The position numbers were made by a program, and so were the translations under genes. A model generated the notes under the pieces. That model saw nothing but the letters and a program-made list of their open reading frames with translations, did no database searches and was not told where the DNA came from. Positions 37,256-50,383 of a stretch of 64,000 nucleotides of DNA are shown here, one piece after another. This stretch comes from Holothuria scabra (taxonomy: Eukaryota; Echinodermata; Holothuroidea; Aspidochirotida; Holothuriidae), in NCBI GenBank assembly GCA_037179385.1, contig CM074179.1, positions 72,289,219 to 72,353,218 on the forward strand, written 5' to 3'. Positions within the stretch are counted from its first letter, which is position 1. Every line of letters begins with the position of its first letter.

Positions 37256-37753
37256 ATGTTCCTGTATGTTCATATTTCAGTTATCTAAATAGCACATAAT
37301 TGTAACATTTTTAGTAAGAATATGGTTGTGCGTGTCCAACACGTAGCTCCTGTCTTGCACACATTGTAAAAGTCTTAATCAGAGCTCTAAAACACACAGG
37401 AACTATTTTGCAATAACCAGTTGCAGGAGTCCGAATTCAATAGCCGCCGCTATACATAGGCTCATATTTTGATTTCAAGAAGAGCGCCACCATAACGCCA
37501 TCTTGAGTATTGGAGGCTATTTGCAAAATGTTCATACATTCTAACATGCATGTCTGATATTTCGTGTCGTTAACCAGGGCCGTAGGGAAGGTGCAATCTT
37601 TGGGGGTGTAGAGTTTATCTTTTGCCAACAGATCTAGTAATTGTGACAGAACATGAGGTAGAGGACTGAAGAAAGGGGTGTTCCCGTACCCTTTGGAAAA
37701 TTTTGAATACTGAAACGTACTTTTCAGATTAGCTGCAATCTGACGCGGCCAAT
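37256..37753. other. Unassigned sequence
   Basis: No gene recognised. CCAGGGCCGTAGGGAAGG at about 37574 resembles a hAT-type end, but no partner end was located. Confidence 0.4.
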
Positions 37754-37868
37754 GCGCAAAACTTTTCGTTATTGGCTAGTACTAACCTTAATCCCTAACC
37801 CTTACAAAGAACAAAATCAATTCAATTCTACACAACACGAACAGCCAATGAGGAAACACTTTGTTTTA
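37754..37868. mobile_element. Small MITE, copy 2
   Basis: Shares with 33146-33289 the order GCGCA, TTATTGGCTAGTA (TTACTGGCTAAGG in copy 1), CCTTAATCCCTAACCC, AACAAAGAA, CAGCCAATGAGGAAACAC and TTGTT. The terminal arms are degraded. Confidence 0.7.
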
Positions 37869-38258
37869 TCGATGTCGGTATTGTTTATTTGGATAGTTGA
37901 AAAATGATACCGAAAAAAGCTCAATTTTTTTTAAGTAGCCTAAAATTTATGTATTAGATCAGAGAGTAGGTTACTTAAAATTGAAGCATGAAACTAGGAA
38001 GACTGTGAATTGTCACTGTCTTTCTAATTTCATGTTACAATTTCTGATGAAAATTTCATTTTCCCGCAAAACACCAAATCAAATCAAATTTTATCAATAG
38101 TTTTAGAAAGAGTAATACCATAGTATTCCACTTAAAAACGGATTTTTCGGATAGAGATAGGATGAGAAACTTCTTATTTAGGCCTACGTTTGGCCTATCG
38201 AATACATGGGTGGGCGAACTGTGTATGTTCCAAGCTACTGGTCGTCATTCCGCTGGAG

Positions 38259-38419
38259 TTAAACCCGCCGTTTCTTCAGCACACTGCACTTCCTTGCAAC
38301 TCTGTCAATGTCTTAATCGGTTAGATCTTTTTCACAAGCTAGAAGCATGAGTTCACAAAGCCTGGAGTCAGTCATAGATGTACGCAAAACATCTTTCACA
38401 AACTTGAGTCTGCTGAAGG
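38259..38419 (-). pseudogene. hAT transposase C-terminal fragment, distal part
   Basis: On the minus strand this encodes FSRLKFVKDVLRTSMTDSRL, then CELMLLACEKDLTD, a stop, and DIDRVARKCSVLKKRRV ending in TAA at 38259. This is the hAT-family dimerisation domain, whose hallmark ERxFSxLxxIKxxLRSxM block begins in the other half at 40012 onward. The two halves are separated by the element at 38428-40003. A one-base insertion near the junction and the internal stop show decay. Confidence 0.8.
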
Positions 38420-38427
38420 GTCCGTTC

Positions 38428-40003
38428 CAGTGGCGTAGCCACGGGGGAGCCTGGGGGCCTAGGCCCCCCCAGATTTTCTACACCCCCCCCCCCCCCCAGA
38501 TTTTTTGCGTCCTGATAAAGTAATTGAAAAAAATAAAAATAAAAAAATGTGTAAAAATTAAAAAAAAAAAATGGATGAATGTGTGTAAAACACATTTTGT
38601 CCGCACGTATGAAATCAAGCAATAACTTCAAAATGCCTACTTTCACTAAATTAGATACCGTTTGTGATCTGCACTGTAGTTTATTGCATTTCACTTCGAA
38701 GATGAAACGAAAGTCTCGACGACAAACTTTAATGCGACTTTGTTAGGTTAAGACCCTTTCTGTCTTTCGGATGGCTGATTGATTTACTGAAAATAAGGCA
38801 ATCGTACACTGGAGACCACTCTGACACGACCCTTCCTTTACTTAATTATACACAAAATATGCCGTAAGCAGATAAGGGTAAGGTACTGCCTTCGGATAAT
38901 TCTTCCCTTCCATCCTTAACAAGTAGGCCTATGTCGTGCCTCACTCCTGCCCATGACAAGTACCACTGTAAAACGATTTTTTCGACAAGTCCTTTTTTTA
39001 GTAGTTGGCACTGGCGTCCGGGGGATTTGTAAAATGTCCACAAGGTCCGGATTTCATGTGTTTCCCACATGATCCATACTTCTGCTTTGAGGTTCAATTA
39101 TTTTGAAGGATTTATTCGTAGTATTTTAATTTTGACCACGTAATGTACCGATGAACAAATACTGCCCCATTTTGCACATTGTTTCTTTGGTAGTATGTAT
39201 GTCTCTTGTAAAATCTCTACAAAAACTAAAAATATTTTTATATTTTTCATGCTCCCCAAAAAGGGAAAATCCGAAAACTCAGGCCTATAATCAGTTCAAA
39301 GTTTTGCCAAACATAGCACCATTTTGCATCTAGGAAATCTAACGCAAAGAAAGTTTCTCAGAGGGGGACACAACTACTTTTGTTTTTCTTGTTAAAGGGT
39401 GAGGTACTGCTTTAGGTAAGCTGAAATCCATTCAAATATTGCAGAATTTGCGGCTGGGTACATCCAGTTTAAAACACGTGGGAAGTGCCGTTTCCGGCCA
39501 TCTGGAGGGGTTTTAAAGCCCAAATTTTTCTTGTACGCTCCGCGCCAAATAATGGTGGCGCTCCGCTTAGATTCAAATATTGCCACATTTGCGATCTACG
39601 TGCTTCTGAAGTTTACAATTTTTCCCAAGGGAAAGGGAGATACCGGCTCCCTTTAGTCTCATCCCCCAGGCTACAGATCAGAAGTGCTCAGTTTTGAGGT
39701 CCCTTAAAAGTGTATGTATTACCATTTTTCATAGATTGATTTTTTATTCTCATTATTTGAGACATCGCAGACATGAGATTCGTATTTCAAGGCTGGGTAC
39801 ATCCAGCTTAAAACACGTGGGAAGTGCTGTTTCCGGCCATCTGGAGGGGTTTTAAAGCCCCAAATTTTCTTGTACGCTCCGCGCCAACGAATGGTGGCGC
39901 TCCACTTAGATAGTCTTGCCGTGCCTGACCCTCGGAGGTACCAGCCCCCCCCCACTTGTTATCTAGGCCCCCCAAAAAATATCCCATCCTGGCTACGCCA
40001 CTG
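38428..40003. mobile_element. 1,576-bp non-autonomous hAT-like element
   Basis: Starts CAGTGGCGTAGCCACGGGGG and ends CCTGGCTACGCCACTG. GTCCGTTC at 38420-38427 and again at 40004-40011 is a perfect 8-bp target duplication, diagnostic of hAT. Inside are C/G runs near both ends (38466-38498, 39946-39956) and a direct duplication: the block CTGGGTACATCCAGTTTAAA through GCTCCGCGCCAA at about 39455-39550 recurs at about 39793-39888. No transposase is encoded. It lies within an older hAT transposase sequence. Confidence 0.92.
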
Positions 40004-40011
40004 GTCCGTTC

Positions 40012-40385
40012 GTTTGATGCAACGGTGAAAAGGGCTGTGAGCATTAATCGAATAGTTCGATTTGCTAAAGCCAGACTCTCCTTGTTGGTTTCACTGGTTC
40101 CAATTAACTTGGTTAGTTCATCATGGGGAAACAATTCTGCTAGAACTTGAAGTTCTGTCATAAGGGCTGATGGGTCTAGTGCATAGGTTGGTAGGAAGAG
40201 CGTGGTGATGGAGGGTGCTTCCGATGCAGAGGCTTCAGTGGATCTTGGAACAGCACTAGGTGTTTCCTCATTCGTGATATGTAAATATCAAGCACCTCTT
40301 TGAACTGTTGTTCATAAAAAGTCTAAGATTTAGATGAACAGCTGTGTCTGGTCTGTCATCAAGTCGCCTTGGCACCTTTCGGTGA
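40012..40385 (-). pseudogene. hAT transposase C-terminal fragment, proximal part
   Basis: The minus strand encodes VPRRLDDRPDTAVHLNLR, then after a frameshift FKEVLDIYISRM, then TTLFLPTYALDPSALMTELQ and LAELFPHDELTKLIGT, ending TVASNERT at the insertion point. This is the ordering of the region preceding the dimerisation domain in hAT and ZMYM/TTF-type transposase-derived proteins (VPRR, Y-x-EVLD, then the leucine-rich helix). It continues after the inserted element at 38419. The N-terminal catalytic core was not recognised upstream. Confidence 0.78.
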
Positions 40386-41679
40386 TGTTGGTGACGCGCG
40401 CTCATTGTTTGAACCGATAATTTCACGCGCTCGGTGTTGCTGGGAATAGCTGGAAGCCGCTGCTATTGACTATAACAGTGAATGCAGCATTCGTGTAAGC
40501 GTTTTATTTGTTTACATCTTACTTGCGCCAGATATAGCGTCTAGGCTTCGACACATTTTTTTCCCAAGCAAGAGCGTTATCTACATGTTTCTCTCGGAGC
40601 CGGGCTATTTTGGAAATCAGAATATTCGGCACTGGTTTTCGTTCATGCACCTATGGTGCAACGGTGTTGAACATATTGGCTTCATTTTGCCTCTAGCATG
40701 TGCTTGTTCTATTATGGTAACCACGTGTGAAAGGCGCTTCCGAAAAAAAAAAAAACACGGAGTACGTGAGCTACATAAAACGCACCTTCTCAGTACTATG
40801 AATCACGCGCCGTGCTTATACACCATAGAGCTCTATGGTATACACTTAATGTAGTATGTAGAGGGCGTATCTACGCTGTTTTTCTCGGACGCGCGTGGAA
40901 TCACAATCGCATATATTCACATAAACGTGCATGACAGACGCAGAATGCATGACCGTGTTGCCTGACACCTCATGTCCCAGCTGAGAGATTTGCTGAGAGA
41001 CCCTAGTTTAATGTCATGTACGTCAATGTGAACCATCTGTATGGATTTGCCTATCCTTTATAGTAGTTAAAGTACCTGTTTCCTGAATAAGATCATCTGT
41101 TGTAACAAACTCCATCATGGTACATTCTGTCGTCGGTTCAGCAGATATTGCGGTTGATGTCTGGGCTTTCTGCCTATACGGTTTCTTCTGAGCAGCCTAC
41201 AGCTTGTAGAGACATGAAAGTGTAAAAGAACCTGCTTTCGTCATTTCGTTGTTTCACGAAACAAGCTAAAATTCTACGACTCGTGATTGGACAACCCAAA
41301 ATGTAACAGATATGTAAAGCGTCCAGATGTCAAAATATGAATAAGAAATCAAAGAGTTCAACATTTTTAACTCTTTAGCGTTCAAAATATGCTGAACGCC
41401 AGGATATCTTCTATATCTATTGCATTTTCATGTTCAAAATGATTGTCTGAGTTTGCAGTTCTAGTAAGACATGCACGGCACGCATTATTTTCCTAGGATA
41501 TTTTGATGAAACCGGATCCTCAGGAATTTGCAAAATATGTTTGAAATCAATGTTAGGTTAATAGGGTACTGCTGATCCCATGTTGAAAGTGGGGAATAAT
41601 GTCCAGAAAGCGGTTTATTATTTTAATAATGTCTTAGCACATGAAATTCCCTGAGTTGCCAACGGACCAGATCACTCAT
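40386..41679. other. Unassigned sequence
   Basis: No gene recognised. The open frame at 40585-40854 (89 codons) has no identifiable domain. Locally CpG-richer patches occur near 40,390 and 40,890. Confidence 0.4.
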
Positions 41680-42165
41680 TCAGGCTGCACCGACGGCCGT
41701 TGATACGGCCGTCACAATTAGGCTAAGGCCAAGTAGCCGACGGCCGGCAAGCCTTAATAAACGAAAATGGGTCAATTAGATAAAGAGCCGAAAATCGAAA
41801 TAGCCGACAACAGATTGGCCGCGCGCACCCGTTCTCGCTTTTTCTTTATTTTTTTTTCTTTTGAAACTCATTCTCCGCCTTCTCTTCCTCTCCCTTTCCT
41901 TTCCTTTCCTTTGCTTTTCCTTTCCTTTTCCTTTCCTCTCCTATTCCTTTCCTTTTCCTTTCCCTTCCTTTCACTTCCTTTCCCTTCCTTTCCCTTCCTT
42001 TCCCTTCCTTTCCCTTCCTTTCATTTCCTTTCCTTTCCTTTCTTTTCTTTTCCTTCCCCTCTCCCCTTTTTGCCGACAGACCGAAAAATTTGCCGACGGC
42101 GGCCAAAATATTGGGTAGGGGGGAGTGACATCCCCAACACCCCCCGCTCGCTACGGCCCTGGCGT
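41680..42165. repeat. Repeat with GCCGACGG motifs around a pyrimidine tract
   Basis: GC-rich words GACGGCCGTTGATACGGCCG and GCCGACGGCC at 41690-41750 reappear as GCCGACAGACCGAAAAATTT and GCCGACGGCGG at 42072-42100, on both sides of a homopyrimidine tract. The right edge GCTACGGCCCTGG resembles a hAT-type terminus. The family was not identified. Confidence 0.55.
41876..42066 (+). repeat. Homopyrimidine (TTTCC/TTTCCC)n tract
   Basis: About 190 bp of almost pure C and T, mainly CCTTTCCCTT and CCTTTCCTTT units. The purine-rich complement gives the Lys/Glu/Arg open frame on the minus strand, and the plus strand gives a Phe/Ser/Leu frame; both are artefacts. Such tracts can form triplex (H-DNA). 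Confidence 0.95.
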
Positions 42166-42310
42166 TAATAATTCACTTCTAATCCCATCAAACTACCGCA
42201 TCACACAGGTAATAAGTACGCATAAAACGGTTGCAATGGGTCGGTTAACTTCATTTCAATTTCAGATGATTTGTTCAAATTAAAAGTACCTTTCTGGCAC
42301 TACTATGGCT

Positions 42311-42370
42311 TTCAGCCTTTTGACTAAGATCATATATAGTATCTGCTCTTTTCATCCAGTCTAGAATAGA
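42311..42370 (+). repeat. U2 snRNA 5'-domain-derived repeat (copy 3)
   Basis: CAGCCTTTTGACTAAGATCA followed by TATATAGTATCTGCTCTTTT aligns with the U2 snRNA 5' end. It then leads into CATCCAGTCTAGAATAG, the same non-U2 extension as at 9630-9650. No downstream U2 domains. Confidence 0.75.
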
Positions 42371-45300
42371 GTTGCACATCACAGTCCTCTGATGTAGAGG
42401 GCTAAAGAACAAGAGATGGGAACTACTGGAGCACGTAGGGGTGTTAGTTTGGTAGGACTGGGTCTCACCAGAGAGTAGAGGGAACTTTAAAAAACAACTT
42501 CAATGTTAACAACACATACACAAAAATCACAAAGACAGCAAGAGATACTATTTTCAACTTACTTTTGTTTCTAATGTACATAATCTTACAGAAGGCTCAT
42601 ATTAACATAATAAATAACTCACGTAGGAGACAGACAATTCATGAAAAACATTTCGGCTAATGATTACATCACATTATTCAGTTTAAGATTATCTTCATCT
42701 AAAAAGCTCTTTTTTAATTTTTTTTTCAAGCTATTCAAATCAACATACCTTTTAATGATGTAGACTTCTGAATACACATATGTTTATTTAATTCTGAATC
42801 AAACAAATTTGGTTGCTACCTGCACAAGTATATTAAAGATAATGACATAAGGTCAGCAAGTAAAATGTCAGCTTAATAGGGGGCAGCAGACAGAATGGCA
42901 GCCCTAGATGAGGGCAGCAGACAACATGGCAGATTACAATAAGCTATAACAATGTAGTCCCATCATTCAACATTAGACACATTGCACAATTCCTTCAAAT
43001 CCATAACGGTGTCTTATATAATACGTATATACCAAAATAATGAAAATAATGATGAAAACTACCAAAGTAATAGTTCTAATTGCAGCATTCCCAGGATGTC
43101 AAATTTAACAAAGTTGGACACAGCATTTCCCCAAGAAACAATGGACTAAAATTGTTGATTGTTTAATGCAAATCTATCCATCAGCAATAGACTTAATACC
43201 TCCATTCAGTAACCCACCCCTTTCCCTTGCCTTCCCACCCCTCAACATTTCCATGGCATCCATCCACTATTTCTTTTCTCCCCCTCCCCTCCCTTCACCT
43301 TTCTCTCATCAATCATATAATGAAGGTATCCCCAAAAGAAGCAGAATGTTACAGTGCTATCTGATCTCAAGAAACATCTGCCTTAAAATATTTCAGACTT
43401 TTTCAAAATAGTGCATAAACTTTTCTTTCAGTCCCCCAAAATTTCTTTTCTAACAACAAAAAAATGACCAGAAACTGAAGGTAATAACTATTGTAAAAGG
43501 AAAAAATATTAACCCCCCTTCCAAAAACAAACCAAAACCATAAAGACAGTTCAAAAGCCAAACTGCGCAACTCATACTGGCTTGGCCAACACTTGGTATT
43601 TCTTTAAATGACAGTGTTGTACATTTCTAAATAATGGCAAGAAGGAGAGAAACTGCCAAACCCTCAGACTCTTTGACTTCTAAAAGACTGTGTCCCAAGT
43701 TCAATATTTATTTACTTCCATAAAAAAAAATCTACATTCCTTCAAACTCCCCAGCAAACACTTCTCCTTTGTGCAACCCCACCCCACCATCTAGCATTCC
43801 CTGCCCAGCATCAACTCAAAGTGTAATTAACCTATGGGCTCCCCTAGACAGCATCACACATTGGGACAAATCTAAACTATTGTTTCTTCTTTCAGAATTC
43901 TTTGTAAATCTTATGAATATTCATATCGTAATAAAAATGTCAAAGGCAGGTCATTTAGCACAACATTATTGGAAGGAAATGTAGTAAGAATCAATATAAT
44001 TCGCTTGGGATGTTAAGTATCACATTAAGTCCGATGCACAGAAACACACACTGACAGACACACATGTGAACAAAGTCATGCAGTGGCAAACCTCAGACAA
44101 ATGCACACTGCAATGCTATCAAAGTGTAATATAATGGATGACTCCATTTGCCATGACAAATTATATATTTCTGTAGTCACTGATCCCAAATCATGAATAT
44201 TAATTATTACTAGACGCCATGAATAATTAAGCATTGCAAGTTAATTGCATTTCACAATGGTGATGTTCAGTCCGTAAATGTATCTGTAGTAAAAAATGTT
44301 GTTGACTCTGAAACATTTAATGAATGGATGGCAATTAAAGCACACATCTTTTCCTTAACCCATCCTGTTCTTTTCACTAAGCCTTCTTTACAACTTATCT
44401 ATGAAAATCAAACACTTCAATAAACAAAAGAAAAAAAAAATCTGAGGGCAGTAGAAAAACATTTTAGTGATTACAAAACCTACCAAGTCAAATTTTCTGC
44501 AGCTTCAAGCTCCTCCTAAATTTCACTTAAAACAAAGAAAGGAAAACATTCTTACATATACTGACTCCCTCAAAAAAAGACAAAGCTCCATTGATCTAGA
44601 ATAAAATTTCACATTAAAGTACTGTAGAGTAATACTTTTGGTTTCCTGTTTGTGCACAGTACTCCCCACTTATCACCCCACTCCATTTGTCACAAGTTAT
44701 ACTCAATCAACCCCCCCCCCCTTCATGTTTTCTGCAGTTAATGCAAGCACTTCCTGCTCAATTAACCTTTGTCACAAGATTATTCAAGCACCTTTTCAAT
44801 TCACTTCTTAAAAGCATTTGTTGACAAGAAAAACACCATTTTCAAGCTGAAAAAGACAAACAACATTCCACATGCTAAGATAGGACTTCAACTAATCCTT
44901 AGATGTTACAGTTTCAGTAATCTTCAGATCACCATCTCCCCATTGACAATTCCCCCTTCCTTCCCCTTCCCCCCCCCCCAATACTAAGTTATAGAAAAAT
45001 TTTCAAGAAACTTTTGGCAAATTCCATTTGGCATTTTCCATACAACAAATACAAAGACTTGTGGGATACAGATTGGTTCATTGCTTCTTTGGCCAGAATA
45101 AAATGCCATGAATAAATAACACATGCCAGAACGGTATCCCATGATCCTTTTTTTATATCTGGAATAGTGTTTATTCTCCTTTAAAAATAATAAATATCAG
45201 TTATTCTCTATGTCACATAGTTCTATATTCAGGACTGTAGCATGTGGAGGAGGGGGCAACTACCCCTACCCTGAGATTTCAAAGTGATACATACACTATG

Positions 45301-48300
45301 AGTAGTGACATAGCCACAGGGGAGGTGGTTAAGTTGTAAGCCCCCCAAATGACCTAACCTTGAAGAAAAATTAATTGCAAAAAGCACATTAATATGCCCT
45401 TTTTCCCCTCCCCCTAAGACTTTTCCCTCATGTTGTGCTCCCCCCCCCCCCCAACATAATCCTTGCTACACTTCTAACTATGAGCTTAATGATCATGGCA
45501 TTTAACATAGGCAGTGTTTCAACTGCCCCCAAGAAATTTTGCTCAGACTATGGCTCTGATATTTAACATCAGCTATATAGACACAGTGCATGTCTCCTAA
45601 ACCTCAGAATCTTTCTACAACATGCCTCTTTCAATCAAATATTCCTTCCTAAAAGCCTGCGGTTTTCAGATGCATGTTTGTCATATATTTTCAGAGTATA
45701 TCGTTGACCAACAATGTATTACATCCCTTCACTTATATATCACATATTATCATTTCAGTGAGTAGTTGTTGTACCAAATACAAGCAACAAACTCATACCT
45801 CTCTACCTATTCCATAATTCCAACAGGTTAATTTGTTAGTAAGACGGAGTTGTACTACACAGTTTCCAACCCACTGGTTCAAGTCAAGCAGGCCACAGCC
45901 TTGTTTCCACTTGTGGCTTACTGGCTTATTTTCCCTACTCCATTGCCGATGGTGAGCACCCAGCACAACAGATTAAAATACTGTAACTAGATTTCAATTC
46001 AAAGTTAATACAATCCACACCAATTCCTAAATAATTCCTCACATTCTATTCAGATAACTAGCACACACGACCTCACATATTCCTCACTTAAATTCTCCTC
46101 AGATGTATGATTCATCATAAATTCAGTGTTTTGAACACGTTCCCACTACTTTGTGCCCATGGGAAAAATCTCACAAATGCAATCACTAATACTCTCCCAC
46201 ATGTGGTGTCCCAACACAGAAGATACCCGACCAGAAAAGAAGATGAAAGCCATCACCAAAGGTAACTTCTTTAGGAGAGAGAGAGAACTGACAAAATACT
46301 CTTAAAACCAAATTCTAGAGAATTTCCTATTGAAGCTTCTCACATTTTACCTAAAATACCGGGAAAGAGTTTTAATCACCTTACTTAGCAAACTACGTGT
46401 AAAATTCCCATTTGAGAGAGCATAGCTTTTTTCTAGTGTCTTGCAGTCGGCAGGTTACTACTTTAGTCGATGTGCTCCTACTAAATATTCTAAACATCTC
46501 ATTGACCACAAGCAGTCCACTGGGGAAGTTAAAGAGACAACCATCGGTAGAGACTAATTAGCTTGCCCACTGGACTACTTGTTTTTACTGAGCTGTTCAG
46601 AATATTAAGTACAAGCACACTTGGTAGAGAAGTATTCTGCCGACTGCAGGGGAATAGAAAAACCTATGCTATCTAAAGCAGCCAAGCTTAACTCTCCCTG
46701 AAATTGTTTTAGAATTGAAAAAAAAAACATAAAGACGTTTTAGCAAGCACTATAGCAATTTCAACAGAAAAAAGTCTGCCTTAATGAAGTTTGTTTATGC
46801 ATCTAGATTTTACCATGGATGTAAAAATGTTGAAAGAAATACACATTGCACGTTTACAAGCAAATTTTAATGCTGGCGTAAGCTTGATCTTAATGCCGTA
46901 TAATTAAATACATTCTCTTTTGCCTTTTTGTAACCAACTGACCACTCAGAATTATAAGAAATATTTGCATATTCATAATTATTTTGGCTTGAAAAGTGCA
47001 CATGACCTTTTTCCTTAACAAGGTCTACCTCAAACCTGTACAGCTATTCAATATTCATGAGTAAGTATTTATCTGATGAGTACAAATGATAAAATTACTT
47101 GAACATCTCATGTTTATTCATAACATCAATTATGCATGCAAAAAAGTCTTTTGGTACATGGCAATGTCAAACATCATTAAATATATGACTCACCACAACA
47201 TTTCAGAACCCTGATTAAGTTTTCTCTTACAAAATACAAATATTGCCATAAAAATTGACAGCAAAGATAAAACTGTTTAAATGACATAAAATGTGATACA
47301 CTTGGCAATGATGATTTCAATGGTTCCAAACATCCTTATTTTCATGTTCCAAAAAAGTAGCCACACAGTCAATGAAAGCCGTACTTTTAGCTCAATACCT
47401 AACTGAGTTCAACAATTATGCACGTCCTTTAAAGACCACCATACATTTTCAATCTGCTCTTTCCTAATTATAAAGCCAAAATGAATTCATTGTAATTCGT
47501 TATTAACAGTATTTAACAAACACTCTTCACGCCACACATGAGCACACACTTTTAGTACAGATTATGTCACAATAAAATATTTAGAAAATGTTGAAACCAA
47601 ACATATCTGTAACTTTTGTGTTGAAAGAAATATATATGAGGGGAAATTAGTATTTGTATGTTCTCTAAAAATGTGTCACTTGCGTACTGTACATACTGAT
47701 GGCAATCATAGACATGCAGCCTGGAACGATGCACAAAGATTGACTGTAGCAAGGACGACCTTCTTTACACAAAACTTATTTTGCAATAGCGTCTTCTAAT
47801 TCCATGCAACATGAATACAGTTTCAAGGACAATACATGTTATCTTTTATAATGGGTATACACAGAGAATACTTGAGCAAATTTTGATAGCAATGATTGTG
47901 AATTCACGTAAAAAATGTGTCACCCCCTCAGGTGGTTATTGCAGTTAGAGGGGTAGCAATGCAGATGCAGCACCACAATGCCACAACTCAACATTCCACG
48001 TACCTCTCTCCCCAGGGTAGGGTATCCCCTCCAATGAAAATTACAACTTCTGGGGTACCTAATGACATTGCAACAATAGATGCCATGTGAGTATTCCACT
48101 GTATGCCAGCACTACTATATTGAGGGCCACTATACAATGGCAATGCAAGATGCCATCCATATCGTCACTCACGTGATGGCACTATGATGGTGACAACATT
48201 GTGAACATGGGGTACTTTTCATAACATTAACAGGATGGTGGAGCCAAGATACCAACACTAACTCATCCAGTGACTGCACCATGGTGTTTGCAATAGTCTT

Positions 48301-49397
48301 CAGTTATACTACATATCATTATTACACAACCAGACTGATTAAGCTGTTTAACCTTTGAGTGATATAATCTTATAATACTTCAGCAGCAAATATTTAGAGA
48401 GTACCATACTTGGCCATTGAGAACAACTAATGCATCAGTATTGCATCTTAGATAAGTACTTATTAACTGCATAACTGAAAGGTTAACATACCAAAAACCC
48501 CTTCCTGACTACCTTTCCTACCCTTCCCACCCCACCCCATTCACCCCAACCATGATGAAACATTGTTTATTTCTTAATCTCTTCTGATTAATTCACCAAA
48601 ACTTGCATCTTATGGTCAAAAGATGTCATACAAATATACAAAACTTTTCTAAAGAAAAATAGCTAATAAGCAATCAGCAAGAATATGAAAAGAGCAAATA
48701 TGGTTAAGTCCCCTCACCCATCCTCTACCCCCCAACTCTGAGCAGTAAAGTTGATAGTCACCTTCTTTCTACCCACATCCTTTAATAAACTATACATTAC
48801 TGTTCTCAACATATGGATTTATCTTGTCCCTTCCTCTTAAATCACACACCAAATAAATTAATACAACTAGTTCTTCACTTCTATTACATGAACTTTTACC
48901 TTCAACACAAATCCAGCCAACCTCATATTGTTCCTTCTTTTCACAAAATTCATGTCACTTTTTAACTGCCTCAAATTTTTTCCTAAACCTGACATTCTCA
49001 TCCATTCACCCATGTCCTGTGCCACATAATTTACAACACAAATAAGTGGTCATTCTAAGACATTCCTTCAAAATCAGCCCTGCCATTATTCTTAACAAAA
49101 CTTACACTTACAGATTTCTCCTACAGTTCTACATTTCCTATATTCCATTACAAGACCTTCAAACCTGTGGCTATACCTGCATAACACATTAAGTACTCTC
49201 TTCCCTTTAAGACCAACAAGCATGGTCCCCTGTTACATCTCTTTTGGGCTACCTTTTCTCTGTCCATCGCTCCTGTCAACTTTCATCCTCATCTTTATCG
49301 TTTGTTGCTAGTATTGCAAGTAAGTAAACGTCTAGCACAGCGTCAAGGTTTTTTTCCCTGCTTGTAGCAAGTTCAATCCCTGAGGGAGATGTCACCT
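42371..49397. other. Long G-poor, AT-rich tract without recognised genes
   Basis: About 7 kb in which the plus strand is rich in A, T and C but low in G and CpG, with many CCCC-rich and (CT)-rich words (43200-43310, 44700-44720, 44940-44980, 45430-45455) and AT-rich filler. No coding similarity, RNA gene or structured transposon was recognised, apart from hAT-like text near 45300-45470 (TAGTGACATAGCCACAGGGG). Because it lies just downstream of the last exon of the minus-strand ARHGAP39-like gene, it could be intergenic sequence or a very long 3' UTR, in which case the transcribed strand would be G/T-rich. This is inference. Confidence 0.5.
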
Positions 49398-49600
<203 letters not shown>

Positions 49601-50069
49601 ATAAAGTTCATTTTTAAACAAAACCTTGGGCAAAATTCACACAGTGAAAAAATTACTTTGCAACAGATATCAGAAATTATTGCATAGAATACCTCTTTTT
49701 GACATCGCCTACCACTTTGCAACCTAACGTAAAAACTTGATAGCCTAAAATCTCCTTTTGCAGTCTAAAATCTCCATCCTTGGGTACAGTTGTAGAATAC
49801 TACTTGAAGTTCCAACCTAGAATTTGAAACCAGTCCAATGCCTAAAGTTGGAAAAATGAATGATTTTTTTTTTTTTAATCGAAAAGTCATTAAAGCAGCT
49901 GAAAGCTGTAGGTGTAAACATCAAGAAAAATTTTGACTTTTCACCTAGAGATCTGCATTTTAGACTGTTCAGAAGTATATGGTTTAAGGGAGGGCTTCTC
50001 TACAAAACAACAAAAGTCATCCTTCTTTATGTTGACAAGCTGTTATGTTAACATGATAACATTTTTTAC

Positions 50070-50383
<314 letters not shown>

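Noticed and set aside
41767..42168. 133-codon Phe/Ser/Leu open frame and its Lys/Glu complement
   Set aside because: Product of the homopyrimidine tract, not a protein gene.
45301..45475. Possible hAT-like element (TAGTGACATAGCCACAGGGG ... TTGCTACACTTC)
   Set aside because: The two candidate ends are weak and no target duplication could be found.
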